This document shows positions 8,590 to 16,586 of a stretch of 16,858 nt of DNA, in pieces. The translations under genes and the position numbers were made by a program. Positions within the stretch are counted from its first letter, which is position 1, and each line of letters begins with the position of its first letter. This stretch comes from Gracilaria vermiculophylla (Eukaryota; Rhodophyta; Florideophyceae; Gracilariales; Gracilariaceae). The notes beneath the pieces were generated by a model. That model ran no database searches. It was not told the DNA's origin and saw nothing but the letters and a program-made list of their open reading frames with translations. The stretch spans positions 4,895,242 to 4,912,099 of the forward strand of contig JAHNZQ020000004.1 in assembly GCA_019155205.2 (NCBI GenBank), read 5' to 3'.

Positions 8590-8859
8590 ACCGAGCTCTA
8601 CAGTAAACTCACTTCAAAAGAATACTTCATGTGACGATCTGCGAGACTGTCAATGTCAATGTTGTAGTTTTAAGAGCACATCATTGAACCCTCTTACGAT
8701 CCTTGGCCATTGACGATGTGCAAGTGCAAAAGGTAGTCAAATGCACCAAAAACAGAATAACAAAAGGTTGCGGACAAAATGCTTGCTAGAATGAAAACTC
8801 GTAAGGAAATTTTGCATGAGCTCATAATTTGTTGAAACTGATTGCAACACCAAAGACTG

Positions 8860-9485
8860 CTATATGTTCACACGACTGTTGTACTTATCCACAAGATTTT
8901 TTAAATGCCCCTCCCACCGATCAACTTTAATAGGCATATCGATTTCATAGAAAGGATTCTTCATGACATAATCAGCATAGATGACATAGACCTCTCGCTG
9001 TCCCGAATAGATAATACAAAGACTTGCGTTAGAACCAATTGGTTTTATGTTCACGTCTGTGGAGAGTGTATGGAAACATGGTAAGTAGACAACGTACCAA
9101 GAAAGCTGCTAAGTTCTCTGTCTTAAGATCGGCTGTGACGAAAAATTGAACTCCAGTCTCCGGTCGATAGGCCTGCAAGACGTATGAGGCAGTTTCTAAA
9201 GTGACAATACCGAATCCATGATCTGATGGTTCTGGGGATAGTTGCTGGACCAATAACTGCATGCTAGGTTGAAAAAGGTCATATTTGTATTTTGATGTAA
9301 GTTTATGACTTAAAAATCTCTCGTCAAGAGACGTATGGAATGGAACTGGAAAACTCTTACCCGTGGAACGTTGAAGCTAAGTGCAAACAATCGTTCGGGG
9401 ATAAATGCGGTGCGTCCTCACTTAATCTGCGGTCGAATATGAGACTGCCGGCCTTGTTGATCACAAAAAGAGATCGCAGCCCCAT
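8860..9485 (-). CDS. TRS23: TRAPPC4/TRS23, TRAPP complex core subunit (three exons)
   Basis: A small subunit of the TRAPP complexes, which tether vesicles and activate Rab1/Ypt1 in ER-Golgi traffic. The gene was assembled from three exons: 9485-9361, 9263-9098 and 8997-8860. Introns are 97 nt (GTAAGA...CCTAG) and 100 nt (GTACGT...GACAG, CTAAC at 9032-9028), and all phases fit. The 142-residue product begins MGLRSLFVINKAGSLIF, the longin-fold start of the family. It continues with LHLASTFHGM and QQLSPE, then SYVLQAYRPETGVQFFV, and ends with the hallmark YVMKNPFYEIDMPIK at about 107-121. Length matches plant and yeast-like TRS23 without the PDZ-like insert of animal TRAPPC4. It is divergent from TIM17 and convergent with COQ3. 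Very good match along the whole length. Confidence 0.92.
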
Positions 9486-10031
9486 GGTAATTGATCAAGA
9501 TGAAGACAGTCAAAGACAAATGATCATCAGAGAAACAGAATCGTACGAAAAGGCCAGAAAAAAAAAACTCTCTGGCTCCTGGACGCCACAATCGACGTAT
9601 CCAGAAAGCCTGTGCAGCAGTCCACACAGCAGTACAGACCCCTCGGTGGGCTACCTACGTCAACATCAACCCCGCTGTTCTGAAATTCGGCGAGTGCCTA
9701 CGAAAGACGCAGCCCTTCCCGTTACCATTCGTGCTTTTAATTGTACCCGGGACGGGAAAAATTTGCCGGGGAAAAAACAAATGCACCTGTAATTGCCATC
9801 GTCGGCGGAGCACAGATCATGAAAATGATTTCCATGTCCCATTTCGCGTCACCACCGTTGACTGACATGTGCACTTCTCCTCCCACTGCGTTGTGAATCA
9901 TTTGGATTTGCCTGAAGACTGAAACGAGTTGTACCAGCTCGCACGCCAACCTCCAAACCACAACTTGATCGTGTCCGAAGCTACTTGAACCGAATCCCGT
10001 CGATTGTGCGAAACGAAAGTGAAACAAGAAA
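9486..10031. promoter_or_regulatory. Divergent intergenic region TRS23 / TIM17
   Basis: 546 bp between two start codons facing away from each other; both promoters should be here. Open frames of 96-150 codons cross it on both strands, but they overlap the TRS23 first exon or lack any family likeness. A 6-bp inverted repeat GCCAGA/TCTGGC flanks an A-rich run at 9553-9576. No TATA box was recognised. Confidence 0.45.
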
Positions 10032-10697
10032 ATGAATTTCGATGCTCCCCCCGAACCTGAAGGTCGAATGGTCGACCATCAACGTGAACCATGCCCTCAC
10101 AGAATCATAGATGGTAAGTTAATTGAATTTGGAGCGCCGCCCGAGAAAAAAGGCGGGTGAGGCCGTCCCATTACTGTTTCCGAACAGTTCTTCTAACTGG
10201 GGTTTTTGAACACGCTGTTGAACAAAGACTTTGGGGGTGCTTTTGCAATGGGTGCTATCGGCGGTACGATTTGGCACTTTATTCGGGGTGCTCGAAATTC
10301 TCCGAACGGTGCACGTCTTATTGGCGCTCTAGATGCCGTCAAGGTCCGCGCCCCTGCGCTGGGAGGAAGCTTTGCCGTCTGGGGTGGCCTGTTCTCTTCG
10401 TTTGATTGTACACTTCAAGCCATACGAAAGAAAGAAGATCCTTGGAATACTATATCGTCTGGTGCATTAACTGGGGGCTTGTTGGCAAGTCGTTCAGGAC
10501 TGCGTGCGGCGGGAAGAAGTGCTATGGTCGGCGGAATACTCTTGGCCTTGATTGAAGGAGCAAGTATCGTTATCACTCGATATGCTAGTCAACAAGCACC
10601 TTCGCCACAGGAAATCCAGAAGCTTCGAGAGGAAATGGAGCGTGCTCAAGCTAAACAACGCAATGAAGGACTGGCAGCCATCGGCCAGCTTTCATAA
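10032..10697 (+). CDS. TIM17: TIM17, mitochondrial inner-membrane translocase subunit
   Basis: A core channel subunit of the TIM23 complex that imports presequence proteins into mitochondria. Exons are 10032-10113 and 10228-10697, with a 114-nt intron (GTAAGT...CAAAG, CTAAC at 10193-10197). The 183-residue product has the N-terminal [19 protein letters not shown] (about 18-36), the Tim17 form of this superfamily. [16 protein letters not shown] and [16 protein letters not shown] follow, then [10 protein letters not shown] near the fourth membrane segment. Four hydrophobic segments are expected, with both ends in the intermembrane space. The charged tail after the last segment ([16 protein letters not shown]) may form a short coiled coil and differs from the Pro-rich tails of animals and plants. 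ATG 10032 was chosen because exon 1 joins in frame; Met13 (10068) is a possible alternative. Convergent with the dioxygenase gene. Confidence 0.95.
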
Positions 10698-10811
10698 TGT
10701 GTAAACATAACATCGGAAGAATATGAACTATGCAAAGATCCATATTGTATTCACGGCCAATCCCTGATGGAATCTGAAATTGAAATCAAGCGAATTTACG
10801 TTCAAAGCTCA

Positions 10812-10869
<58 letters not shown>
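10812..10869. repeat. AT dinucleotide microsatellite, self-complementary
   Basis: About 58 bp of alternating A/T with a single C (10825) and G (10866) placed symmetrically, so that 10822-10869 is a perfect 48-bp palindrome. AGCTCAA (10806-10812) and TTGAGCT (10876-10882) mirror each other just outside. It lies 115 bp past the TIM17 stop and could extrude as a cruciform or vary in length between strains. Confidence 0.9.
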
Positions 10870-10871
<2 letters not shown>

Positions 10872-10933
10872 GCTTTTGAGCTCAATCTTCGTCGTTTTAT
10901 ATTTCTTTTGGATGGAGCGCATTGGTGTACAGA

Positions 10934-11212
10934 ATGGTTCAAGCGTTTTTGAAAGGAGACAGCCCCAAGTCCGCCATTCTTCTTCTGTGAGTCTTTTTTC
11001 TTTCCCCGTTTTTTACCCGTCACAGTGTCGCTTCATTGGCATTGTCTTGGTCCCACCGTTTCGGTTTGTACCAGTGCATTAGGGCACTCGCAGAAGCACC
11101 TGCTGAATGCCTGGTGGAGCACTCTAAAGATGATGTTCGTGATCCTTATTTATCTGGATGCGCCTACATCCAACCACTACAAAAAATACTGATGCTTTAC
11201 CCGATATATTAG
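10934..11212 (+). CDS. Doubtful small spliced ORF between TIM17 and the dioxygenase
   Basis: ATG 10934 opens MVQAFLKGDSPKSAILLL, which is cut by a stop inside a donor-like GTGAGT at 10987. With a 39-nt pyrimidine-rich intron ending CACAG (11025), the frame continues to TAG 11210-11212. That gives 79 residues with a hydrophobic stretch (SAILLLVASLALSW) and three cysteines. Acceptors at 11074 or 11082 give other 55-60 residue products, and none of these introns contains CTAAC. No family was recognised. It could equally be TIM17 3' UTR. Confidence 0.22.
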
Positions 11213-11339
11213 TAATCTTAAGAGTTACTCTGGAAATCTCGTCCACAGAGAAATGAGCTTAGTTTGTACAACTATATCGTCAAAAATACTTGGCAACACG
11301 AGGCTGTCGCTCTGTCGTAGGTGTATCACATTGATTTCA

Positions 11340-12734
11340 TCAACAAAATGACCAGTCAATCTCGTCTCCTCCGCCTCCCATTTCGAACATTGTCCTATCG
11401 TACTGTTCAACTGAGTGGAAATATCTCATTTGATCGCGCAGTTCACGGGGGAGTGCAGGCAGTAAGCGCCGAGGAATTAATAAAGTTGACAGATTAGCTA
11501 AGTCTCTGAACACCTTTTGAGAATCAATTGTTCTTTTCAAATATGAGTGACCCAAACTTCCGCCTGTGCCCATCTTCACCCCAATCATTCGATGTACCAT
11601 TTGCGAGTGGGCATATCGCCATTGGTTGAGCTGCTCATCAACGTCGATTAGCATCTGCAAAAACCTTGCGGGGAGTTGAAACATTGGCTCATCCTGGTAA
11701 AGCATGATCATGAGCGATGCCGATGTGGCTCGGAATCCCATCCTGCGCTGTTTGTTCCTAACAAGTTCATCATGGACATCACGCTTGAACACAGACTCAA
11801 AAGTTTTGTAGGTTCTCGATAGCTGTTCAAGCACAGATTCGCGTTCTCCGGGTTCAAGCTTTGTTAAGATGGTTTGCCGCTCAATCTCAAACATGCGATG
11901 AATTGCAGTCTCATAACTCTGTTGGAAATTGTATCCTCGGAATTCACGAAAAGGGACGTTCTTGAGCCATCTTTCAACATAATCGAAGAGAGAGGGTTCC
12001 TGTTGCGCCTCGCGAAGTATTTGCTGATGAGTTTCAGACAAGTTCAAAATCCAACGGGCGTTTAGTCGTTGTTCTGGTCTTACCCCCAGCTTTATCTCCA
12101 ACATACGAAATTGATGGGATTGGAAACCAGACGCCGGAAACAGATGGTCGCGAAACTCGAGAAATTCCTGAGGGGTCATAGTTTCCAGCACCTTAATCTG
12201 ATCGTTGAGGAGTTTGAGAATTTCACGAATGCGGGTGAGACGGTGAAGAGCAAGTGAGATGCGCTTTTCGCCAATGTTAAGCTCAGCCAGAATGGTGCGG
12301 ACGGAGTCAAGCTCGAATATAAGCTGTTTGAACCAAAGCTCATATGTCTGATGAATGGTTATGAAGAGCATCTCATCATGGCATACAGGTCCCTTGAGAG
12401 CGGAAATTGGGCGTTGAGCGGATAGTAGCTGATCCAATGCAAGATAGTCAGAATAGTATAACTTTCCACGGCCTGCATCGCCTACGCCTAGTCCCGATGT
12501 GGCATTGGGATTGGAAATGCTGTCTGCGGCAAATGGGCATGATGTGCGGCGATGAACAAAATGAACGGGTTGCGACGTTTTTTGCCAAGATGGATGAGGG
12601 GGCTGAGTTGGTTGCTGTGGAGAAGATGAATGTGGGTCAGGTAAGTTCTTTTGATGGATGGAAGGCTTGGAGGCATCCTCCGGGATGGGGGCGACTACGA
12701 GTAATGGACAGGCGTCGACTAGCGGTATGGACAT
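11340..12734 (-). CDS. Tryptophan 2,3-dioxygenase
   Basis: A haem enzyme that opens the indole ring of L-tryptophan to N-formylkynurenine, the first step of the kynurenine route to NAD or of tryptophan breakdown; normally a cytosolic tetramer. The 464-residue product has YYSDYLALDQLL (93-104), the distal histidine H128 in HQTYELWFKQ, and SGFQSHQFR (202-210) with R210 contacting substrate. The proximal haem ligand is H376 in QWRYAHSQM, followed by GVKMGTGGS (385-393). The core matches the family (about 380-400 residues). The N-terminus is about 65 residues longer than usual and rich in Pro, Ser and Gln; SCPF at 65-68 resembles the CPF near the start of animal enzymes, so an unseen 5' intron or a later real start is possible. 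Single exon as read. Divergent from the HCF164-like gene. Function is firm; the start is less so. Confidence 0.93.
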   Translation of the reverse strand: MSIPLVDACPLLVVAPIPEDASKPSIHQKNLPDPHSSSPQQPTQPPHPSWQKTSQPVHFVHRRTSCPFAADSISNPNATSGLGVGDAGRGKLYYSDYLALDQLLSAQRPISALKGPVCHDEMLFITIHQTYELWFKQLIFELDSVRTILAELNIGEKRISLALHRLTRIREILKLLNDQIKVLETMTPQEFLEFRDHLFPASGFQSHQFRMLEIKLGVRPEQRLNARWILNLSETHQQILREAQQEPSLFDYVERWLKNVPFREFRGYNFQQSYETAIHRMFEIERQTILTKLEPGERESVLEQLSRTYKTFESVFKRDVHDELVRNKQRRMGFRATSASLMIMLYQDEPMFQLPARFLQMLIDVDEQLNQWRYAHSQMVHRMIGVKMGTGGSLGHSYLKRTIDSQKVFRDLANLSTLLIPRRLLPALPRELRDQMRYFHSVEQYDRTMFEMGGGGDEIDWSFC

Positions 12735-13165
12735 GCTGTGCGTGTGATATCGTCAACGAAGTGCACTAGGTTAATCGGCCTGGTCTCCCTGAAAGAAAGG
12801 AAAGAGCGTAGATTCGAAGGTACGGCCTCAAAGGGAGACAGAGTCAGAGCAGAAGAAGAGGACGTATGCTTCTCCCAGGGCACGACGGACTAAATGGCAA
12901 GGGCAAGTTTTCTTCAAGGTGGTTAACTGTGATTGACACGTATTTTGTTACGAGCGGAAATGCTCGCGGGGCTCAAGGCACCTCATGGGAGTTGCAGAAC
13001 GCTCGACAGGGATGTTGACACTCCCATGGGCCCTTCGAGAGAATGTTGTTCGGCACAAGGGCCAACACAGGATAGGTTGCTCACAAAAGAGTATTTTGTC
13101 CAATCATGGCTTGCCTTTTTGTTGCCCTTTTCTCCGACGTCAAAGTGCAGCGATTACCAAAACTG

Positions 13166-13323
13166 TTAGCAGTACTCGTGTGAGATGTCACTGGCGTGCA
13201 ACGACCAAAAGCACATCGAATGATATCGAATTGCCAGAATGCGATTGCCACCACTCACTAGCATTTCTCGTGTGAGGCGTCGCTTCGGTGCAGCGACCAA
13301 AACCTCATCGAACGAAAACGAAT
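13166..13323 (-). repeat. Diverged direct repeat, 66 bp, two copies plus a fragment
   Basis: 13166-13231 and 13258-13323 match at roughly three quarters of positions (counted by eye) with a 92-bp period. Both share CTCGTGTGAG and a CGACCAAAA core. A shorter relative (GTGCAGCGATTACCAAAA) starts at 13145. On the minus strand both copies translate to a similar peptide (about FWSLHxSDxSHExC) followed at once by a stop, in two different frames. It may be an old duplication of noncoding DNA or of a lost coding end. Confidence 0.6.
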
Positions 13324-13597
13324 TGTGTGGGCAGGATTCGCACTCGAGATATGCACATTTTGTTTTGCGGCTCTCGCCCGCAGGTTGACGCACTGGACCA
13401 CAAGCTTCTCGAAAATAAATTTGCGTCGCAACTTGGCCCTTTCGACGGTCGTTATTGCAACACGAAGGCAACGGGGCAGTTCGACGCATCGCTCGGCGTT
13501 AGCTGTGCTCACAACCAGAGTTGCGAGAAGGGTTTCGGATACTACCGTGATTATAGCAACCTCTTTCAAGCAGTCTTGTCAAAACAACATCTTGGGG

Positions 13598-13612
13598 TAT
13601 ATATATATATAT
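13598..13612 (+). repeat. Short TA tract next to the HCF164 start
   Basis: Fifteen bases of alternating T and A end 16 nt before ATG 13629. It resembles a TATA box, but initiation about 30 bp downstream would fall at or past the ATG, so either the leader is extremely short or the tract is just a microsatellite in the 5' UTR. Confidence 0.5.
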
Positions 13613-13628
13613 CATTTCTTGTTCCGTC

Positions 13629-14417
13629 ATGCACACCTCACCAGCGGCCTTCACAAGTCCTGCATTCCATCTCTCTTTCGGAATCTACCACACAAATCCT
13701 CTTCTTCAATTAAGCCAAAGCCGGTTGAGAATACCAGCCAAAACTTATACTAGAGCCTGTCTTCCAAACCCAAGCCCGGCCGATGCCAATTCAGCGCGCA
13801 ACATTTCTCAACATGACAACCCTCTTGTTGCGAAAGTCTCGAAAACCGAGCAGATAGCGGCTATGCTGGGAAAGAGTAAGGAGTCATTGCAGAAATCTCG
13901 AGATGATGTTTACGAGCAAGACAGGAAGGACAAACGAAAACGCTACACCGCTGCTTTCTTATCAGCCCTAATCGGCACAACTGCATTCCTCTTCCAGAGG
14001 TTCAACCCTGATTCTGGAATCCAGCTCTTGGAGTACATGTACGCGCATAGCGATTCGCCTACCGTCATTGGCACCAATAACAAACCCACTCTTGTCGAGT
14101 TTAGCACCAAGTGGTGTACAAATTGCAGAGCTTCGGCGAGGGGTGTTTTCGATCTTGAGAACAGGTATATGGATCAGGTTAATTTTCTTATATTCAATGG
14201 GGACGACCCGAAGAACGCCGAAATTCTCGAGAAATACAGCGTTGACGGTATCCCTCAGTTTTCTTTAATCGGTCGCGACGGTACTGTGAAAGGCAACCTA
14301 GTGGGCCGAATTCCGAGAGCTGTTCTTGCCGAGGACCTAGACGCTCTCCTGGAAGATCGAGAGTTACCGTTTCCGGGTTTGCCCCTGGATTCGCTACGTT
14401 TGGGCTCTGCGGGATAA
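13629..14417 (+). CDS. HCF164/TxlA-like thylakoid thioredoxin
   Basis: A membrane-anchored thioredoxin-like protein. In plants HCF164 sits in the thylakoid membrane with its thioredoxin domain in the lumen; it takes electrons from CcdA and is needed to assemble cytochrome b6f. The 262-residue product has a long Ser/Thr/Pro/Phe-rich leader (1 to about 60), a basic stretch (99-106), one membrane segment (about 107-123, YTAAFLSALIGTTAFLF) and a thioredoxin domain (about 150-245). The active site is W162-C163-T-N-C166, where plant HCF164 has WCEVC, and the cis-proline is P209 in DGIPQF. NLVGRIPRAVLAEDLDAL (223-240) is typical of HCF164/TxlA. ATG 13629 is preferred because the next Met (79) would remove the leader. 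Single exon. The family is firm; lumen location is inferred from homologues. Confidence 0.92.
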   Translation: MHTSPAAFTSPAFHLSFGIYHTNPLLQLSQSRLRIPAKTYTRACLPNPSPADANSARNISQHDNPLVAKVSKTEQIAAMLGKSKESLQKSRDDVYEQDRKDKRKRYTAAFLSALIGTTAFLFQRFNPDSGIQLLEYMYAHSDSPTVIGTNNKPTLVEFSTKWCTNCRASARGVFDLENRYMDQVNFLIFNGDDPKNAEILEKYSVDGIPQFSLIGRDGTVKGNLVGRIPRAVLAEDLDALLEDRELPFPGLPLDSLRLGSAG

Positions 14418-14697
14418 TCGAGTATCGCAACAATTGAGTGAACTCAGTCCAGTCATATTCCACTGGATAACAATTTCTTTCGGCCTCTTAGAAATTTCGT
14501 GGTTTCATCGGAGGATGTCTTAGATGAACAAGGAACTATATTTTGCATCCTGTGCGTGGTGCGTAGTCAGACATCGAAAGCGCGAATGACGCAGACTATG
14601 TGCGCAGCGAAATGGAGGGTGCGGAGTATCGCGTGCAGCGAGGCGTTGTGCGTTGCGGGCGCTCGGGGGGCCCCACATGGAGCGAAGTGAAGACCAG

Positions 14698-14749
14698 ACT
14701 CTCGTGTATATGTAGCTTCTCCCTTGGACCTGGCCAAAAGGCCGAGAGT
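14698..14749 (-). ncRNA. Hairpin resembling U2 snRNA stem-loop I (fragment or chance)
   Basis: On the minus strand 14747-14733 reads TCTCGGCCTTTTGGC, which as I recall it is the conserved 5' stem-loop of U2 snRNA; the next ten bases also agree in part. The diagnostic branch-recognition sequence (GTGTAGTATCTG) that should follow is absent, so this is not a working U2 gene as read. The segment also folds on itself: ACTCTCG (14698-14704) pairs with CGAGAGT (14743-14749), with GGCC-AAAA-GGCC inside. It could be a U2 pseudogene fragment or coincidence. Confidence 0.25.
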
Positions 14750-14784
14750 TCCGTGATGGTTTTTTATTAGGCGCCACCAGATTT

Positions 14785-14803
14785 GGGCACCTCCAAGGTG
14801 CCC
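14785..14803. other. Compact hairpin, 8-bp stem and 3-base loop
   Basis: GGGCACCT (14785-14792) and AGGTGCCC (14796-14803) pair perfectly around CCA. It is 368 nt past the HCF164 stop. It could be a 3'-UTR structure or a protein-binding dyad; there is no other evidence. Confidence 0.5.
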
Positions 14804-15692
14804 GCTACACAGGTGCGTGGGTGCACTGTAGAGCGACTGCGCAGAATAAATAATTACAGCAGCCTTTGTATACCACCCCTATGTGCTTTTATTTTATTGA
14901 AAAATCGGATGTTTTTGAAAATTGGATGCGCGCTAGTGCTTAGGCGCACTCGCAGTGAAGTCTGCTTCAGAAGTAAAGACACATGGCATTTTGATTCAAA
15001 TCACCGATTTTAGTACTGCAGTAGTATGGAAACCTGGATTTGAAAAATGTAGTTCAAAAATCGGTCCAAGAACATAGGACATTTTACTTGAAATGATCTT
15101 TATTTTTTGTTCAAAAACTGGTTTTTCCTCCTTCTTTGCAGGATAACAGTTATGCAACTCTTCGGCATCGAATCCATGTCAGGATTGATACTTGAAATAT
15201 CGACAGTTTCCCAGCAATTTTTAATTAACGTTTTTAAATTAAAGTCTGTGTTAAACTGCCCGCGTTGACCATAGACCATTCTAGCCTATAGATCCCAGAC
15301 ATTTTTTTATTTTAATTCTAATCAGACTGTAACGTTGGAAATTCAATAATCCCCGACCCCTAAAAGCATCTTCACCAATGCCATCAAAAAATCAAACTAT
15401 CATATTTTATTATTTGAAGCGCTCTATATTCTACCCGTTTTGCAAACGAACAAACAATGTTGTATCGAAACAAATAGAAAATTCAAATTTTGAATATTTG
15501 AACCTATACTATAGACCCCCTGAGCAAAATGTTATCCATGTGGTGTTTTCCAACTGGGCTCCTAACAACACAATTCGCGCCAAAATACTAAAACACTAGT
15601 GAGTAACTGCCGATCTGCACACATTATAGCCACGACATATCCAAACCAGTCAAACTGTAGTACAGTGGCTCCAACGGAAATATGGTGGTTTG

Positions 15693-15807
15693 GCCTTAAG
15701 GCATAATATTCCTAAGGAGGGTTCGTAATTTATTAGCTGGGCCACGTGGTGCATAATATTGCCCGCGTGCGCTACAGTATCCTTAAGGTACGGTAGAATT
15801 TATTATT
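15693..15807. repeat. Interleaved short repeats with CCTTAAGG palindromes and a G-box
   Basis: CCTTAAGG occurs at 15694-15701 and 15781-15788, and the related CCTAAGG at 15711. GCATAATATT occurs at 15701-15710 and 15751-15760. The segments after CCTAAGG and after the second CCTTAAGG both lead into AATTTATTA. A G-box core CACGTG lies between them (15743-15748). The pattern resembles a compound promoter or the U3 part of an LTR, but no gene is found downstream. Confidence 0.45.
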
Positions 15808-16482
15808 TATTTTAGATATTTTATGCGGGTAATTAGCACAGTAGTGCGACCTGCCGAGGCGGGCACCCGGCTAGATATTTAAGCTGCCGGTTGAGCTCCA
15901 CCTCTGGGGAAGTAAAGACAAGCACCCTTGAGTCTTCTTCTACATTTTCCAGTTGGAGTCTCTTGTCTATTCACGCGGGTTTATAAGCCGCCGATCCCCA
16001 GGACGCATCATAGCAGCGCCTGTAGGAGCATTGTCCGCCCAGTGAACCTTCCCCTCCGCTTGGTGTTTGCGGATCCCTTTCAAAATTCCCCCGGCTCGCG
16101 ACAGCGGATACCGGAGACCACCTTTAGGAATACGCGCCTTTGGAGTCACTAAAAACTCCTAACGGATGTTGTGCTTTACTACCTCGACAGGAGGGCTGAC
16201 AGTACCACAGTACGTTTGTTGCGGATTGTGAAAGATTCTTAAAGTGCGGCTGTCGATAGGAAATACGTACATCGCTTAATAAGAGTCATATACTACTCGA
16301 TACCCATATAATGGCAAAACGGCACACGATATGAACAAGCAACAGGCCACGAGACAGACGCGGATCACCAGTAGCGATTAAATGCTGATTCTTTTGGGAT
16401 ATGGAACCTGACATGGGGTGAGGACTCAAGGGGTACTTGAAGAGCACAGCGGTAGAGCTTCCCAGCCGCAAAGGCGCTTTGG

Positions 16483-16586
16483 TGCACCACTGACCGTAGT
16501 TGACACGTGTCGGAAAACAACAACTAACCTGCCTACCAAAGGGCCATGAAGAAAGTGCACACATCCTATGCACCACTGTACACGTG
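16483..16586. repeat. Repeated TGCACCACTG ... ACACGTG element
   Basis: TGCACCACTG appears at 16483-16492 and 16569-16578. Each copy is followed by ACACGTG, 10 bases later in the first copy and 1 base later in the second. The first CACGTG sits in a perfect palindrome GACACGTGTC (16502-16511). Such E/G-box cores are common binding sites for bHLH or bZIP proteins; no nearby start codon was assigned. Confidence 0.45.

Larger units (their letters stand above)
12735..13628. promoter_or_regulatory. Divergent intergenic region, dioxygenase / HCF164
   Basis: 894 bp between divergent start codons, so it should hold both promoters. An inverted repeat GTCTCCCT (12783-12790) / AGGGAGAC (12832-12839) lies close to the dioxygenase start. 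The right half contains a diverged repeat (listed separately) and ends with a TA tract. Open frames of 78-142 codons on both strands overlap one another and resemble nothing known; no gene is called. Confidence 0.45.

Noticed and set aside
9340..9792. 150-codon plus-strand ORF with an ATG
   Set aside because: It lies antisense over the first exon and first intron of TRS23, has no family likeness and low-complexity Lys/Ser content.
9737..10027. 96-codon minus-strand ORF in the TRS23/TIM17 gap
   Set aside because: No recognisable domain, and it occupies the expected TIM17 promoter.
13321..13345. GGATTCGCACTC resembling a tRNA T-arm
   Set aside because: No matching A-box, anticodon arm or acceptor stem around it.
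13288..13753. Two overlapping plus-strand ORFs of 141-142 codons
   Set aside because: They run through the diverged repeat and the TA tract (IYI runs) and then into the HCF164 leader in other frames; no homology seen.
15967..16149. 60-codon minus-strand frame with GGLRYPLSR, reminiscent of the histone H2A AGLQFPV motif
   Set aside because: It begins with GTG after a stop, the likeness is limited to conservative matches at a few positions, the rest of the histone fold is missing and all three frames are open nearby.
16286..16576. 96-codon minus-strand ORF
   Set aside because: GTG start, no domain, and it contains the TGCACCACTG/CACGTG repeats, which look regulatory or random rather than coding.
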